Assembly (NCBI RefSeq): GCF_014133895.1
Contig: NC_050733.1
Coordinates: 744,001 to 808,000, forward strand
Origin: Torulaspora globosa
Lineage: Eukaryota > Ascomycota > Saccharomycetes > Saccharomycetales > Saccharomycetaceae
DNA: 64,000 bases
Reading direction: 5' to 3'
Shown here: positions 9,079 to 18,385 of the stretch, piece by piece
Numbering within the stretch: the stretch's first letter is position 1
How the letters are laid out: every line of letters starts with the position of its first letter
Made by a program: the position numbers and the translations under genes
Notes under the pieces: generated by a model
Seen by the model: the letters and a program-made list of their open reading frames with translations, nothing else
The model's database searches: none
Told to the model about the DNA's origin: nothing

Positions 9079-9622
9079 GCAACCAAGCGTTTTATGGTCC
9101 CTGCTGCAGCGATGTTGGTTCTTGTTCGAGGTCTAATATCATATTTTCAAATAGAACGAAAGGCGCTATCATTCGATAAATCAAGCTCAGACGTCTTCAA
9201 GAAAGCATGTCAAAACCAGTCCACCTGGAGACTAATCAACGCTCGGAGTCAATCCATAAAGTTTGCCACTCAGCTTACCTACCATGGCGGAACATCTGAG
9301 ATTTTGGCTTCATACCGCTTGACAACGCCTTTTACAGTTTAGGAGAGAAACTGTCCCGTACTTGAGATATGGTGTTCTTTACAAGATCAAGAGGATTCGA
9401 CTGGCGTAGTAGTAGTTATCACCATAGCTAGATTCCTTCTTGCTGTATAAGAACTCTAAGGTGGGTCGGTCGCTCATATTTGAAAAATACACGATATGAA
9501 AAGTGAAAGACCCTTTCAGAGCTTACAACAGGTAAGACCTATTAAAACTGTTGTACTAATAGTTGTCTCACTGCAGAAGTTCAGGAAGATCGAATACCTG
9601 GGTTACAAATAGAGAGTTAAGC
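9079..9622. promoter_or_regulatory. Divergent promoter region of YNL162W-A and RIA1
   Basis: A 544-base divergent gap. A short frame starting at 9497 is followed by intron-like signals (GTAAGA at 9532, TACTAAT at 9554-9560, CAG at 9574-9576), but the spacing is too short for a typical yeast intron. No TATA box, tRNA or snoRNA signature stands out. Confidence 0.4.
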
Positions 9623-12600
9623 ATGCCCAGAGTTGAGTCTGATACCTTCATTCGCTTACAGAATGATCCATCTTGTATCAGGAACATATGTATCGTGGCA
9701 CATGTTGATCACGGTAAGACATCGCTATCCGATTCATTGTTGGCTTCCAATGGCATTATATCGCAGAGATTGGCGGGAAAGATAAGATATCTGGATTCCA
9801 GACCTGACGAACAATTACGTGGTATCACCATGGAGTCTTCTGCAGTATCGCTCTACTTTAGAGTTCTACACAAGCAAGAAGGGTTGGAAGAGCCGCTAGT
9901 TAATGAACATCTAATCAACCTTATTGACTCGCCGGGTCACATAGACTTTTCTAGCGAAGTCAGCGCTGCGTCCAAGTTATGTGACGGTGCCGTGGTATTG
10001 ATCGATGTTGTCGAGGGAGTGTGTTCTCAGACCGTGACAGTCTTGAGACAGAGCTGGACTGAAAAGTTGAAACCCGTACTAGTGCTGAACAAGATAGACA
10101 GATTGATTACGGAGCTTCAGCTTTCTCCAACGGAAGCATATATCCATCTTTCAAAGGTCATCGAACAGGTGAACTCCATCATAGGCTCCTTTTTTGCTGG
10201 TGAAAGGCAGTTAGATGATTATTCTTGGAGGGAACAGCTGGAAAAAAATGAAAGTGCCAGATATGTTGAAAAGGACGATTCAGATCTATACTTCAATCCC
10301 ATCGACAACAACGTCATTTTTGCATCCGCCCTAGATGGCTGGGGATTTAATATCAGTCAGATAGCCAAGTTTTATGAACGCAAGTTGGGCGCAAAGAGAG
10401 AAAACTTACAGAAAGTTCTTTGGGGCGATTACTACCTTGATCCCAAAACCAAAAAGATAATTAACAGCAAGGGTTTGAAAAATAGGCCTTTGAAGTGTCT
10501 CTTTGTCTCTTTAGTCCTGGAGAATATCTGGAAAATTTACGAAAATGTCATACTGTCGAAGAATACTGAGGTGATGGAGAAAATCACCAAAGCGCTCAAC
10601 ATCGAAGTGCTCCCTCGCGATCTCCGATCTAAGGATGATAAGCAGTTGCTCAGAAAGATCATGGGTCAGTGGCTGCCGGTGAGCACAGCTGTCCTGTTAA
10701 CTGTCATTGAGAAAGTGCCTTCCCCTCTGGAATCTCAAAGAGAGAGGTTAGATAAAATCCTTTCCGGAGCATCAGGAGTCGAAAAAGTGGATGCCGAAGT
10801 TTTGGAGTCAATGAGGAAGTGTGACCGAGATGGTGTTGCAAGTGGGTACGTTTCGAAGATGCTATCTATCCCCAGGGAAGAGCTCCCTATAGAACCACGA
10901 GGTAACTTCGGCGATAATCTGTTGGAAAAGAACCACCGCGCCAGAGCTCAGGCACTTCGAGCGGCCAAGCAAGCTGAACTGAACGATAAATTAAGCAATA
11001 TGAATATCAGCGATGATGCCAAGGCTGCGGATATTGACCTTTACCAGAGAGCTAAGGACACTGTACTCACTCCAGAAATCGAAGACTTTCAAGGGAAAGG
11101 ATCAAAATTTGGTTCGCAAGAAGAATCACAGTCATCAAATCTAGGTTTCCAATTCGAGGTCGAGGATGCTGGAAATGATATGACAGGTTTTGTCCCAACT
11201 CTTGATCCTAATGATCCTTTAAGTTCTATGTTCGACTATGAGGAAGAGGATCCATTCAATTCCCAAGCCCTTAAGAATGAACTTGAAGATTCCGGCGATG
11301 AGTATGATGAAGAGCACGAAGTTATGATCGGCTTTGCTAGAATTTACAGTGGCACGCTAAAAGTCGGGCAAGAGATCTCTGTTTTAGGACCAAAATACGA
11401 TCCAGAGAGTCCCGATCAATATACCCAAACTGCCACTATAACGGGCTTATACTTGTTCATGGGCAGAGAGCTGGTTCCTCTGGACTCCTGTCCCTCAGGT
11501 AACATTGTGGGAATCAGTGGTCTAGCAGGGAAGATTTTGAAAAATGGTACTTTGGTGCAAAAGGGAGTAACGGGTGTTAACTTGGCGGGCACAAGCTTGC
11601 AGACACCTCCGATCGTTCGAGTAGCCATTGAACCAGCGAATCCCATGGAGATGAATAAGCTAGTCAAAGGTTTAAAATTACTCAATCACGCTGATCCGTG
11701 CGTCGAAACTTATGTCGAGGATAGCGGTGAACATATCCTCTGTACAGCCGGCGAACTTCATTTGGAGAGATGCCTGAAAGATCTGCGCGAAAGATTTGCA
11801 GGCATAGAGCTAACGCACTCAGAGCCTGCTATTCCATACAGAGAGACATTTTTGAGTACCTCTGAAATGAATCGGTCCAAGAATACGGAAGGTAAACGGG
11901 GTTTAGTCACTTTGATGCTTGGGCCATACAAGATCAGGTACAGAATGATTCCTCTACCTCTGGAAATCACGGCACTACTGGAGGAAAACCAAGCGGCTAT
12001 CAAGTCACTGTTAGAAGAATCGCCGAAAGACAGAGCTCAACACATTGTGAAGGATAGGTCATTCGTCCAGCAATTGAGCAATGCTCTCTCTAGATACTCA
12101 GATGAAGTGGTAGGCTTGCCTGGCTCGGTAGACAAGATCGCTGCTTTCGGGCCCAAAAAGGTGGGATCCAACATACTCTTTTCCGAGGGAGGGCTACTCG
12201 GGAGTATTTTCTCTGCTGCTGCTGCACGGTTTGAATACTCCGACTCTCTTGTCAACGGATTCCAGCTCGCAGTGGGCGAAGGTCCCTTGGCTAAAGAGCC
12301 GGTCCAGGGCATGTTTGTCGTGGTGGAAGACGTGTCCGAGGTCACCGAGGAAGATATTGCTTCCAGTGAAGATGTACAATATCAACGGGAAATAGTGGAT
12401 GTTTCCGGGAGACTTATAACATCTTCTCGTGATGTGATTCACGAAGGATTTATGGACTGGTCCCCCAGGATGATGTGGGCCATGTATTCCTGCGATATCC
12501 AAACATCTGTTGACGTGCTTGGCAAAGTGTATGCAGTTGTCCAACAGCGGCGTGGACGTATTGTATCAGAGGAGATGAAAGAAGGAACGCCATTTTTCCA

Positions 12601-12892
12601 AATCGAGGCACACATACCAGTGGTAGAGGCCTTTGGATTCAGCGAGGACATACGAAAGAAGACCTCCGGTGCTGCTCAGCCTCAATTGGTCTTTGTGGGT
12701 TTCGAATGCATCGATATGGACCCGTTCTGGGTTCCAACCACGGAAGAAGAGCTCGAAGAGCTAGGTGAATTCGCTGACAAGGAAAACATTGCCCGTAGGC
12801 ATATGAACAGTGTTAGAAGGCGTAAGGGTCTTTTTGTTAACGAGAAACTTGTTGAAAATGCAGAGAAGCAGAGAACTTTGAAAAGAAATTAG
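9623..12892 (+). CDS. RIA1: Ribosome assembly GTPase Ria1/Efl1
   Basis: A 1089-residue cytoplasmic GTPase related to EF-2. With Sdo1 (SBDS) it releases Tif6 from pre-60S subunits. The ATG at 9623 gives MPRVESDTFIRLQNDPSC, as in S. cerevisiae; the longer frame begins at TTG. GTPase motifs: P-loop AHVDHGKTSL near residue 23, the switch region RGITMESSA, DSPGHIDF, and NKID near 158. An Efl1-specific insertion rich in charged residues (around residues 420-560) precedes the EF-2-like domains II-V, with the usual GELHLERCLKDL segment and a C-terminal EF-G domain. Ortholog of YNL163C. Confidence 0.97.
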   Translation: MPRVESDTFIRLQNDPSCIRNICIVAHVDHGKTSLSDSLLASNGIISQRLAGKIRYLDSRPDEQLRGITMESSAVSLYFRVLHKQEGLEEPLVNEHLINLIDSPGHIDFSSEVSAASKLCDGAVVLIDVVEGVCSQTVTVLRQSWTEKLKPVLVLNKIDRLITELQLSPTEAYIHLSKVIEQVNSIIGSFFAGERQLDDYSWREQLEKNESARYVEKDDSDLYFNPIDNNVIFASALDGWGFNISQIAKFYERKLGAKRENLQKVLWGDYYLDPKTKKIINSKGLKNRPLKCLFVSLVLENIWKIYENVILSKNTEVMEKITKALNIEVLPRDLRSKDDKQLLRKIMGQWLPVSTAVLLTVIEKVPSPLESQRERLDKILSGASGVEKVDAEVLESMRKCDRDGVASGYVSKMLSIPREELPIEPRGNFGDNLLEKNHRARAQALRAAKQAELNDKLSNMNISDDAKAADIDLYQRAKDTVLTPEIEDFQGKGSKFGSQEESQSSNLGFQFEVEDAGNDMTGFVPTLDPNDPLSSMFDYEEEDPFNSQALKNELEDSGDEYDEEHEVMIGFARIYSGTLKVGQEISVLGPKYDPESPDQYTQTATITGLYLFMGRELVPLDSCPSGNIVGISGLAGKILKNGTLVQKGVTGVNLAGTSLQTPPIVRVAIEPANPMEMNKLVKGLKLLNHADPCVETYVEDSGEHILCTAGELHLERCLKDLRERFAGIELTHSEPAIPYRETFLSTSEMNRSKNTEGKRGLVTLMLGPYKIRYRMIPLPLEITALLEENQAAIKSLLEESPKDRAQHIVKDRSFVQQLSNALSRYSDEVVGLPGSVDKIAAFGPKKVGSNILFSEGGLLGSIFSAAAARFEYSDSLVNGFQLAVGEGPLAKEPVQGMFVVVEDVSEVTEEDIASSEDVQYQREIVDVSGRLITSSRDVIHEGFMDWSPRMMWAMYSCDIQTSVDVLGKVYAVVQQRRGRIVSEEMKEGTPFFQIEAHIPVVEAFGFSEDIRKKTSGAAQPQLVFVGFECIDMDPFWVPTTEEELEELGEFADKENIARRHMNSVRRRKGLFVNEKLVENAEKQRTLKRN

Positions 12893-13273
12893 TACCGCGG
12901 CCGCCGACGACCTGTATAACTCATGTACATCTATAACCTGCGTTGCACCAAGGCTGTCGCGCGTAGTCTCAAGAATTGTCCAATATAAGAGGCCATCCTA
13001 CCGCTGGGCATTGGCCGATATTCAAGTGTGACTGGCCAGAACAGGTCTGAAACCAACTGCCAGGAGGCAATTGAGCATAAAATCGCGAGAACCATTGTAC
13101 TTGACGCTTGAATCAGCCATTCTTGATGAGATCTTTCGAATTCCGGGTAATGGACAACCTGATAATGCCTGGAAGTAAAAATGCTGGTAGTCATAGCTAG
13201 GAAGCTCGTTAATCGAGGTGGGAGGACCAGTGATCTCTGCAATTACTGGCATTCTACACTTCCGTTGCTCGGC
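12893..13273. promoter_or_regulatory. RIA1 to IBD2 intergenic region
   Basis: A 381-base gap between two rightward genes. It holds the RIA1 terminator, the IBD2 promoter and an unassigned minus-strand ORF of 87 codons (listed separately). No clear TATA box was found. Confidence 0.4.
12931..13194 (-). CDS. Candidate small single-span membrane protein, unrecognised
   Basis: An 87-codon open frame starting at ATG 13194. The predicted product begins MTTSIFTSRHYQVVHYPEFE, then has a strongly hydrophobic stretch (about residues 27-53, containing MVLAILCSIASW) and a basic tail ending RATALVQRRL. Codon choice looks ordinary for this genome. I recognise no family and know of no gene in this slot in S. 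cerevisiae. It lies head-to-head with IBD2, with 79 bases between the start codons. It may be a lineage-specific gene or a chance frame. Confidence 0.35.
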   Translation of the reverse strand: MTTSIFTSRHYQVVHYPEFERSHQEWLIQASSTMVLAILCSIASWQLVSDLFWPVTLEYRPMPSGRMASYIGQFLRLRATALVQRRL

Positions 13274-14200
13274 ATGTCATCCCCCGCTATAAACCAGAAT
13301 GGTTCTTTACCGGTTAATATGATGATGCAAGAGGGAATGCAGGCTTTATCGAAGATCTTGAAAGGTCCGCTTCTGGAACAGAAACGAGTGAACATGGACC
13401 AGGCCACTATGCAGGTTTTACTTGGCCAAGGCCAAAATAGAAAGGGACGCGAGGCTGCACAGCATGGCGTACATGACCTAAATTACGATCAATATGGTAT
13501 AGATGACACAGTCCCGACAAATCAGATAGTCGTGGAAACTAATCATGATGAAGGAATTGACGACCCAGAATTGCATTTGGGTGACGAAGAAGGCGAAATT
13601 ATATTTGATTGCGGCACGCAGGAGCTGGTCGGGTCGCCAGACAAAATTGGCGAACATATCACACAAATGTTAGAATCAGTGCTACCGAATGGGATCCAAA
13701 GCGGGGCAGACGGCCGACTGCATGCCGTAGTGAACGGTGACGAGCTGAATATCACTGAAGAATCGTTTATGGACTTTAAGGAGGCTATGTCAAGTTTGGG
13801 ACAAGTTCAAAAGCTGCAGCGTCACCAGAAGGAGCCAAAGCCCAGCGCGGAACGCTCGGCCGTCGAAAAGAGCTCGGATGGAGCCCATGAGCCTTATCAG
13901 GGACAAGAAATGGCGTTGTCTGATGAGAACCACCATCAAAAGCTTGAAAACAGCAACAGGAGAAATCCGGTCGGTCATCTGGAATACGACTACCCGACGA
14001 CGCAGCCGAGAAAGGCTCCAAACTTCACAGCCCTCATGAGTGTGAAAAAGCCTCTGTGTCTTTTCTGTGAGTACTACATGGTTTTCGGAGAGCCGCCTCG
14101 TAACATGATCAAATGGTACAACAACAATTACGAATATGATGATCTTCCGAGGACCGAAGAGAAACTACAGCATAAGAACCGTCGTAAGAGGAATCGTTAG
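13274..14200 (+). CDS. IBD2: Spindle checkpoint protein Ibd2
   Basis: A 308-residue protein of the BUB2-dependent spindle checkpoint. S. cerevisiae Ibd2 (YNL164C) is 351 residues. The ATG at 13274 (MSSPAINQNGSLPVNMMMQE) is chosen because PVNMMMQEGMQALSKIL aligns with the start of the known protein; an in-frame ATG at 13181 would add 31 poorly conserved residues. The middle is acidic and variable. The conserved C-terminus includes LCLFCEYYMVFGEPPRNMIK and a very basic end (NRRKRNR). The Cys pair CLFC could bind metal, but this is not established. Confidence 0.9.
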   Translation: MSSPAINQNGSLPVNMMMQEGMQALSKILKGPLLEQKRVNMDQATMQVLLGQGQNRKGREAAQHGVHDLNYDQYGIDDTVPTNQIVVETNHDEGIDDPELHLGDEEGEIIFDCGTQELVGSPDKIGEHITQMLESVLPNGIQSGADGRLHAVVNGDELNITEESFMDFKEAMSSLGQVQKLQRHQKEPKPSAERSAVEKSSDGAHEPYQGQEMALSDENHHQKLENSNRRNPVGHLEYDYPTTQPRKAPNFTALMSVKKPLCLFCEYYMVFGEPPRNMIKWYNNNYEYDDLPRTEEKLQHKNRRKRNR

Positions 14201-14786
14201 CGTGGCATTTGGTTTGTTTGTTTGTAGTGGGTTTTTTCACTGCTGGGTTTGTTTGTTGACATTTTTCGCTTGGCGCTCGCTAAGTTAAACACACTTTGAA
14301 AAGAACAACATAGTAAATCAAAAGTTATACAGCAGTGTGATGCCCTAAGCTAGCTATTGTGAGTCAGCTAGCATCTTTTATCTGTGGAAAATGTTGGAAT
14401 GCGAGTTTTGTTATTGTTTATGAGCCAGCATAATCACGGTCTGCTGGGCTTTTTGCTGCTTTGATTGCGCTCTCGTGCAGCAATCTGGTTGAGGAAGGTT
14501 GAGTTTGGGAGTATAATGCGATGGCTGAAGAGTATAAAAGAGAGCCGAAGTTCATGTTTTTACCAGCTTGGCTTTCGTACCCTTCGGATTTGATTTCAAC
14601 AACAATTCAAGAACATTAATTATTCCATTCATTTTGAACTCGTGATACGCAGCATAACTGGCTCACCAATTACCAACTATTGACGCTCACTATCAAGAAA
14701 CTATTTTCCACCTTACCCAAGTCCTTCCTTACTTTAATTAAAACCTACCCAAGTCTCTCCCTCAGATTCAACATACACTACCGATA
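14201..14786 (+). promoter_or_regulatory. DSE2 promoter with Ace2/Swi5 site and TATA box
   Basis: A 586-base region upstream of DSE2. AGCCAGCA at 14423-14430 fully matches the Ace2/Swi5 consensus RRCCAGCR, and further GCTGG/CCAGC cores occur near 14244, 14451 and 14562. TATAAAAG at 14533-14540 is the likely TATA box. A pyrimidine- and A/C-rich leader runs to the ATG. DSE2 is a classic Ace2 target transcribed in daughter cells, and CBK1 in this window is the kinase that activates Ace2. Confidence 0.6.
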
Positions 14787-15455
14787 ATGAAATTCCAACT
14801 AAAATCGATCCTTTCGTCAGTCGCTTTTCTTCTGGCAGCAGTTAAAGCCGATGAGGTCAAGCTGTTTACTTCCGACGGTGTTGTCTACAGTTATGCTGTC
14901 GTTACGAGCACGATTGCCCCTCCCAGCGTTCGAGTGGAAACGCACTACTACACAACATTCCGTGTCAGAGAGACTACTTTGGCGGATTCAGAAGTACAAA
15001 CTACAACAGAGAAGATCATATCTGCTTCTGAGACAACTTCGCCGGTTGAAAGCCCATACAGCTCCACGACACCAACATTTTCCTCACCTTCCAGTAGCCA
15101 GACCGAAGAATCAAGGAGCATATCAACTTTAATGCCTTCCTCCGTGGTTTCTTTGACCACTAATACTGGTTTCACTTCCTCATCGAGCTCAAGCACAAGC
15201 TTCTCCCAATCATCGAGCTCCGCAATATCCATCGTAAGCACATCTTCACAGTCGGCATCCCCCACAGTTAGTAGCGTGGATGGCTCGTCCACAACACGGA
15301 CTACTGTGACGGGAACCGACGGTAAATGCACGGTGTATTATGATGATGCCGAATATTACAGTACAGTGTATCTGACTGAACCCAATCAATCGGTAGATGC
15401 AGCAACCACCATAACGAGCACTAGGCTGGTCTATGAAACCTTGACACTGAATTGA
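14787..15455 (+). CDS. DSE2: Daughter-cell-specific secreted wall protein Dse2
   Basis: A 222-residue secreted protein. A signal peptide ([21 protein letters not shown]) precedes a short conserved segment with [13 protein letters not shown] and [11 protein letters not shown], a long Ser/Thr-rich stretch (about residues 80-175) that should be O-mannosylated, and a C-terminal segment around [19 protein letters not shown]. cerevisiae Dse2 (YHR143W) helps degrade the septum from the daughter side. This copy is shorter in its Ser/Thr-rich region, which is common in wall proteins. No hydrophobic GPI tail is evident, as it ends LVYETLTLN. Confidence 0.85.
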   Translation: MKFQLKSILSSVAFLLAAVKADEVKLFTSDGVVYSYAVVTSTIAPPSVRVETHYYTTFRVRETTLADSEVQTTTEKIISASETTSPVESPYSSTTPTFSSPSSSQTEESRSISTLMPSSVVSLTTNTGFTSSSSSSTSFSQSSSSAISIVSTSSQSASPTVSSVDGSSTTRTTVTGTDGKCTVYYDDAEYYSTVYLTEPNQSVDAATTITSTRLVYETLTLN

Positions 15456-15603
15456 TTGCTGCGCAAGCGCGTTATTTTGTTCTTTTCTCAGAAAGTTCAG
15501 CAACGGGGTTGCCTTTCTGTTGAATGCTGTGTATTATGTTTAGTCAAAATTGTACCTATAAACACTTTTGAATAGTGAAAGACTGACTGTAGCTCTCGGT
15601 CTT

Positions 15604-16710
15604 CTACAGTAAGAAGGGTACTGAAGGCAACGCCATAGCAGTACCGCCCCGCTTATCCTTGCGGGTTTCAAAATCGTGCAATACAAGGCACATGCATGTC
15701 AATGCTAGCGTCTCCTTGGGAATATCGAATATCCCAGACGAGCATACACCGTTTACTCGGTTCAACTCACCTATCTTGAACTCGGCGAGCCTTAAAGTTC
15801 GCTTTCGAGGAAACACTGATGAACACTGGTCGGAATATGTGGCCCATGTTGGTAGCCGGCCGGACATTCTGCCATGATAGCTTCGCGACTCTCTGTCAAA
15901 CTCATCAAGTGTACGGCAGTCCATACGGGAGGGCATGCCATCATCGAGAACCAGAAGCTTAAAGCTTCCCGAGCCAAAAGGTGAGGCGAAACCTGTAGTA
16001 CCGTACCATCGGAGATTCAAACCCATCAATCTAGTGTCGCTACCGCGACTCTGGACATGGCTAGCCATTACCAAAGTTTCAGGCACAGTTTCGTTCTCTC
16101 TAGTGGCATTGAACACAAATTTGTGTTCCACACGGCTGTAGTTGCACACTATCTCTTGGTATACACTGCAAAACAAGCACTTGAAAAGCATCTTGAACCC
16201 GTCCTGAGAGATCAGTTCCCCATTCTGCGGTGGCTTTTCCCTATTAGAGTCGATCAAAACGTACCTGTAGATCCTCATTATCGGAGCATGACGATTGAAG
16301 ATGCTCTTGACAACACCTGCAGATACCGCATGAAACAGCGGTATTCCCAATCCGTTGATCGAGTCCAGAGCGTCCAGTCTGCGCTTATTGTCCAAGAACG
16401 TCCTGAGAGAGAGCTCACTGGGGAAACAAAAGAATCCTTTGGTCAATAAGACGGACGCAAGAGGCATCGTTCGCTCTGCGTCAAATGATGGACATCGATT
16501 CACAAATCCCAGCCTTTGGAAATCCCCGATGGTTACACTTCCTGAAACTGCCGTATTGAGCGTCACACTATCCTCGAGGTCCTCGCTTTGCCTCTCAAAC
16601 ATCGTCGATTGGTCATCTAAATCATCGCCTGTTTCATGCTGATCCCGATTCACCTGTTGTCTATTCGATCCTGTATGCTGATGGCCGATAATGTTGCGAA
16701 CCCTGTTCAT
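15604..16710 (-). CDS. Protein of unknown function, YNL165W ortholog
   Basis: A 368-residue protein that I recognise only by position: it lies between IBD2 and BNI5 on the opposite strand, as YNL165W does in S. cerevisiae (406 residues). The N-terminus is hydrophilic and disordered-looking. From about residue 80 the sequence looks folded, with segments such as LLTKGFFCFPSELSLRTFLD and RIYRYVLIDSN, and a Cys-containing KCLFCSVYQEIVC. No enzyme motif, signal peptide or membrane span is evident. The ATG at 16710 is the first in frame. Confidence 0.8.
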   Translation of the reverse strand: MNRVRNIIGHQHTGSNRQQVNRDQHETGDDLDDQSTMFERQSEDLEDSVTLNTAVSGSVTIGDFQRLGFVNRCPSFDAERTMPLASVLLTKGFFCFPSELSLRTFLDNKRRLDALDSINGLGIPLFHAVSAGVVKSIFNRHAPIMRIYRYVLIDSNREKPPQNGELISQDGFKMLFKCLFCSVYQEIVCNYSRVEHKFVFNATRENETVPETLVMASHVQSRGSDTRLMGLNLRWYGTTGFASPFGSGSFKLLVLDDGMPSRMDCRTLDEFDRESRSYHGRMSGRLPTWATYSDQCSSVFPRKRTLRLAEFKIGELNRVNGVCSSGIFDIPKETLALTCMCLVLHDFETRKDKRGGTAMALPSVPFLL

Positions 16711-17208
16711 ATACTATACGCTCCACTACCAGAGAGCTCAACCTGAACGACGAAAGCGTCTGCTATCTGCCTTCAAGTGTCTTAAACGTTGTACATAAAC
16801 TCGCAAGACGTAAGCCGGCTATAAGAGCGATGAGCTGCACAGAGCACTCAGCAAAAGAACACAGCAAAGAGACCAAAGCGTCCGGTGCAGCTACTAACAA
16901 GGTCCACCGGATGCATATTCATGGATTCCGCAACTTATCCCATCTCAAGGCGAGTACGGGCTACGACAGATCCTGAGAAGGCCGGAACTCGCAGGGACCG
17001 TCTCCAGTCCGCCCGATGAACGTTCTAGAGCCCTCCTGGATCGCGAGACATGGCCATTGGTCTCTTGCCAGGCCCTGAGAGACCATCACGTGTGTGTGGT
17101 GTCGTTATAATAAGCGCATCGGTTGGGATTAGAAGCTGTTTTTAATCAAAACAACTACTTTGAACCAGATACAACAGATAGTTGGGAGTCCTGGCAGCGG
17201 TAGCGGCA
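16711..17208. promoter_or_regulatory. Divergent promoter region of YNL165W and BNI5
   Basis: A 498-base divergent region. It holds GCGATGAG at 16827-16834, a perfect PAC element, about 117 bases upstream of the YNL165W start, and ATCACGTG at 17085-17092, a perfect Cbf1 consensus, about 117 bases upstream of BNI5. No RNA gene was detected. Confidence 0.5.
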
Positions 17209-17991
17209 ATGGGAGTCGATCAGGAGGCTATTAGGAAGCGGTTCTCGCAGTTGGAGATGGATATAAACAACATCAACAAGATGATCGACGACAAGCTTCA
17301 GATTAGCACGGAGCGAGAGACGGAGGACGACACGGTGGTGGCAGCGGAAGCTGCGGCTGCGACCGTTGAACAGCCGCAGACGTCAGCTGCGTCTGGATCT
17401 GAAAGCATAGGGGCTGGCGAAACGGCGCCGGAGCAACAGCCAGCCAAGCTCGAGGAGAGCGCCGCCGACCACGTTATCGATCAGACCACAGACACCTCCG
17501 AGGATTTCACGGCAGGCAACGTCACGACTGGGATCTCGTCGAACTCGTCGCTCTCGTCGCCAGGGAGACCTGAAACGCCGATCTTCATACCCAAGAACGG
17601 CTCAGAGAGCACTACCACATTGCGGCGTCCAACCAACCCATTTCGTGTGATCTCCGTCGGCACGCCCCACACAGACGCTACCCGCAAGCCATCTAGCGAA
17701 ACCACCGCGGCTGATTCCGACAGTGTCACGAAGCTGCAAAAGCGGCTCGACTACCTAACCAAGAAATGTGTCAAACTGCAGAAGGAGATCAAGTACCTGA
17801 ACGACATGAACCACAAGAGCACCCTCTCGATCGAAGACGGGCGTAAGCTGTCCAGCGCGATCGAGAAGCTACAGGAATATCTGGACAGAAAGACCAAGGA
17901 AAAATACGATCTCGGGGTGCTGGTGAGCAGGCAGCTGCGGAAGGAGATCGACCGCGGCGAGAACGGCCAGTTTTGGATAGGAACCAAGTGA
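17209..17991 (+). CDS. BNI5: Septin-associated bud-neck protein Bni5
   Basis: A 260-residue linker between septins and type II myosin (Myo1) at the bud neck. The ATG at 17209 gives MGVDQEAIRKRFSQLEMD, matching the S. cerevisiae start; the frame upstream opens only with TTG. The N-terminal helix and the C-terminal half are conserved: RRPTNPFRVISV, then a coiled coil (about residues 165-240) and the ending GENGQFWIGTK, identical in S. cerevisiae. The variable middle is much shorter than in S. cerevisiae (448 residues in total). Ortholog of YNL166C. Confidence 0.95.
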   Translation: MGVDQEAIRKRFSQLEMDINNINKMIDDKLQISTERETEDDTVVAAEAAAATVEQPQTSAASGSESIGAGETAPEQQPAKLEESAADHVIDQTTDTSEDFTAGNVTTGISSNSSLSSPGRPETPIFIPKNGSESTTTLRRPTNPFRVISVGTPHTDATRKPSSETTAADSDSVTKLQKRLDYLTKKCVKLQKEIKYLNDMNHKSTLSIEDGRKLSSAIEKLQEYLDRKTKEKYDLGVLVSRQLRKEIDRGENGQFWIGTK

Positions 17992-18033
17992 GAGAGGCCA
18001 TCTAGATGGCAGCTTTAGATGATTAGCGGGGCG

Positions 18034-18040
18034 TTACCCG
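18034..18040 (+). promoter_or_regulatory. Reb1 site upstream of RPB12
   Basis: TTACCCG, the Reb1 core, lies 133 bases before the RPB12 start and 43 bases after the BNI5 stop. Here it could serve both as promoter element and as a block to read-through from BNI5. Confidence 0.5.
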
Positions 18041-18172
18041 GAACATCGAAAATTTTTCCGTGCTATAGGCGATGTGATGAGTTCATGAGCCCAACTAGAG
18101 CGAACTTTGAGTCCTGAAGCGAGCTGAAGAGCCCGTGTAGATCAGTGGACCAGTGGATTTCGGCTGTTAATC

Positions 18173-18385
18173 ATGTCCCGCGAAGGTTTTCAGATCCCAA
18201 CCAACCTGGACGTCGCTGCGGCCGGTACGTCGCAGGCCAGATCGGCCACTCTGAAGTACATCTGTGCGGAATGCTCAAGCAAACTGTCGTTGTCGAGGAC
18301 AGATCCCGTCCGTTGCAAGAACTGCGGTCACAGAATCCTGTTGAAGGCTAGAACGAAGAGAATGGTGCAATTCGAGGCCAGGTGA
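18173..18385 (+). CDS. RPB12: RNA polymerase I, II and III shared subunit ABC10-alpha
   Basis: A 70-residue subunit common to all three nuclear RNA polymerases (Rpb12, also called Rpc10). The length equals S. cerevisiae YHR143W-A. The zinc ribbon is C31-x2-C34 and C48-x2-C51 (YICAECSSK and VRCKNCGHR), followed by the conserved tail RILLKARTKRMVQFEAR. The gene is intact and lies between BNI5 and SKO1, interleaved from the YHR track. Confidence 0.97.
   Translation: MSREGFQIPTNLDVAAAGTSQARSATLKYICAECSSKLSLSRTDPVRCKNCGHRILLKARTKRMVQFEAR

Noticed and set aside
9532..9576. Possible 5'-leader intron of RIA1 (GTAAGA, TACTAAT, CAG)
   Set aside because: The donor to branch-site distance is about 22 bases and the whole intron would be 45 bases, too short for this group. 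RIA1 needs no upstream exon.
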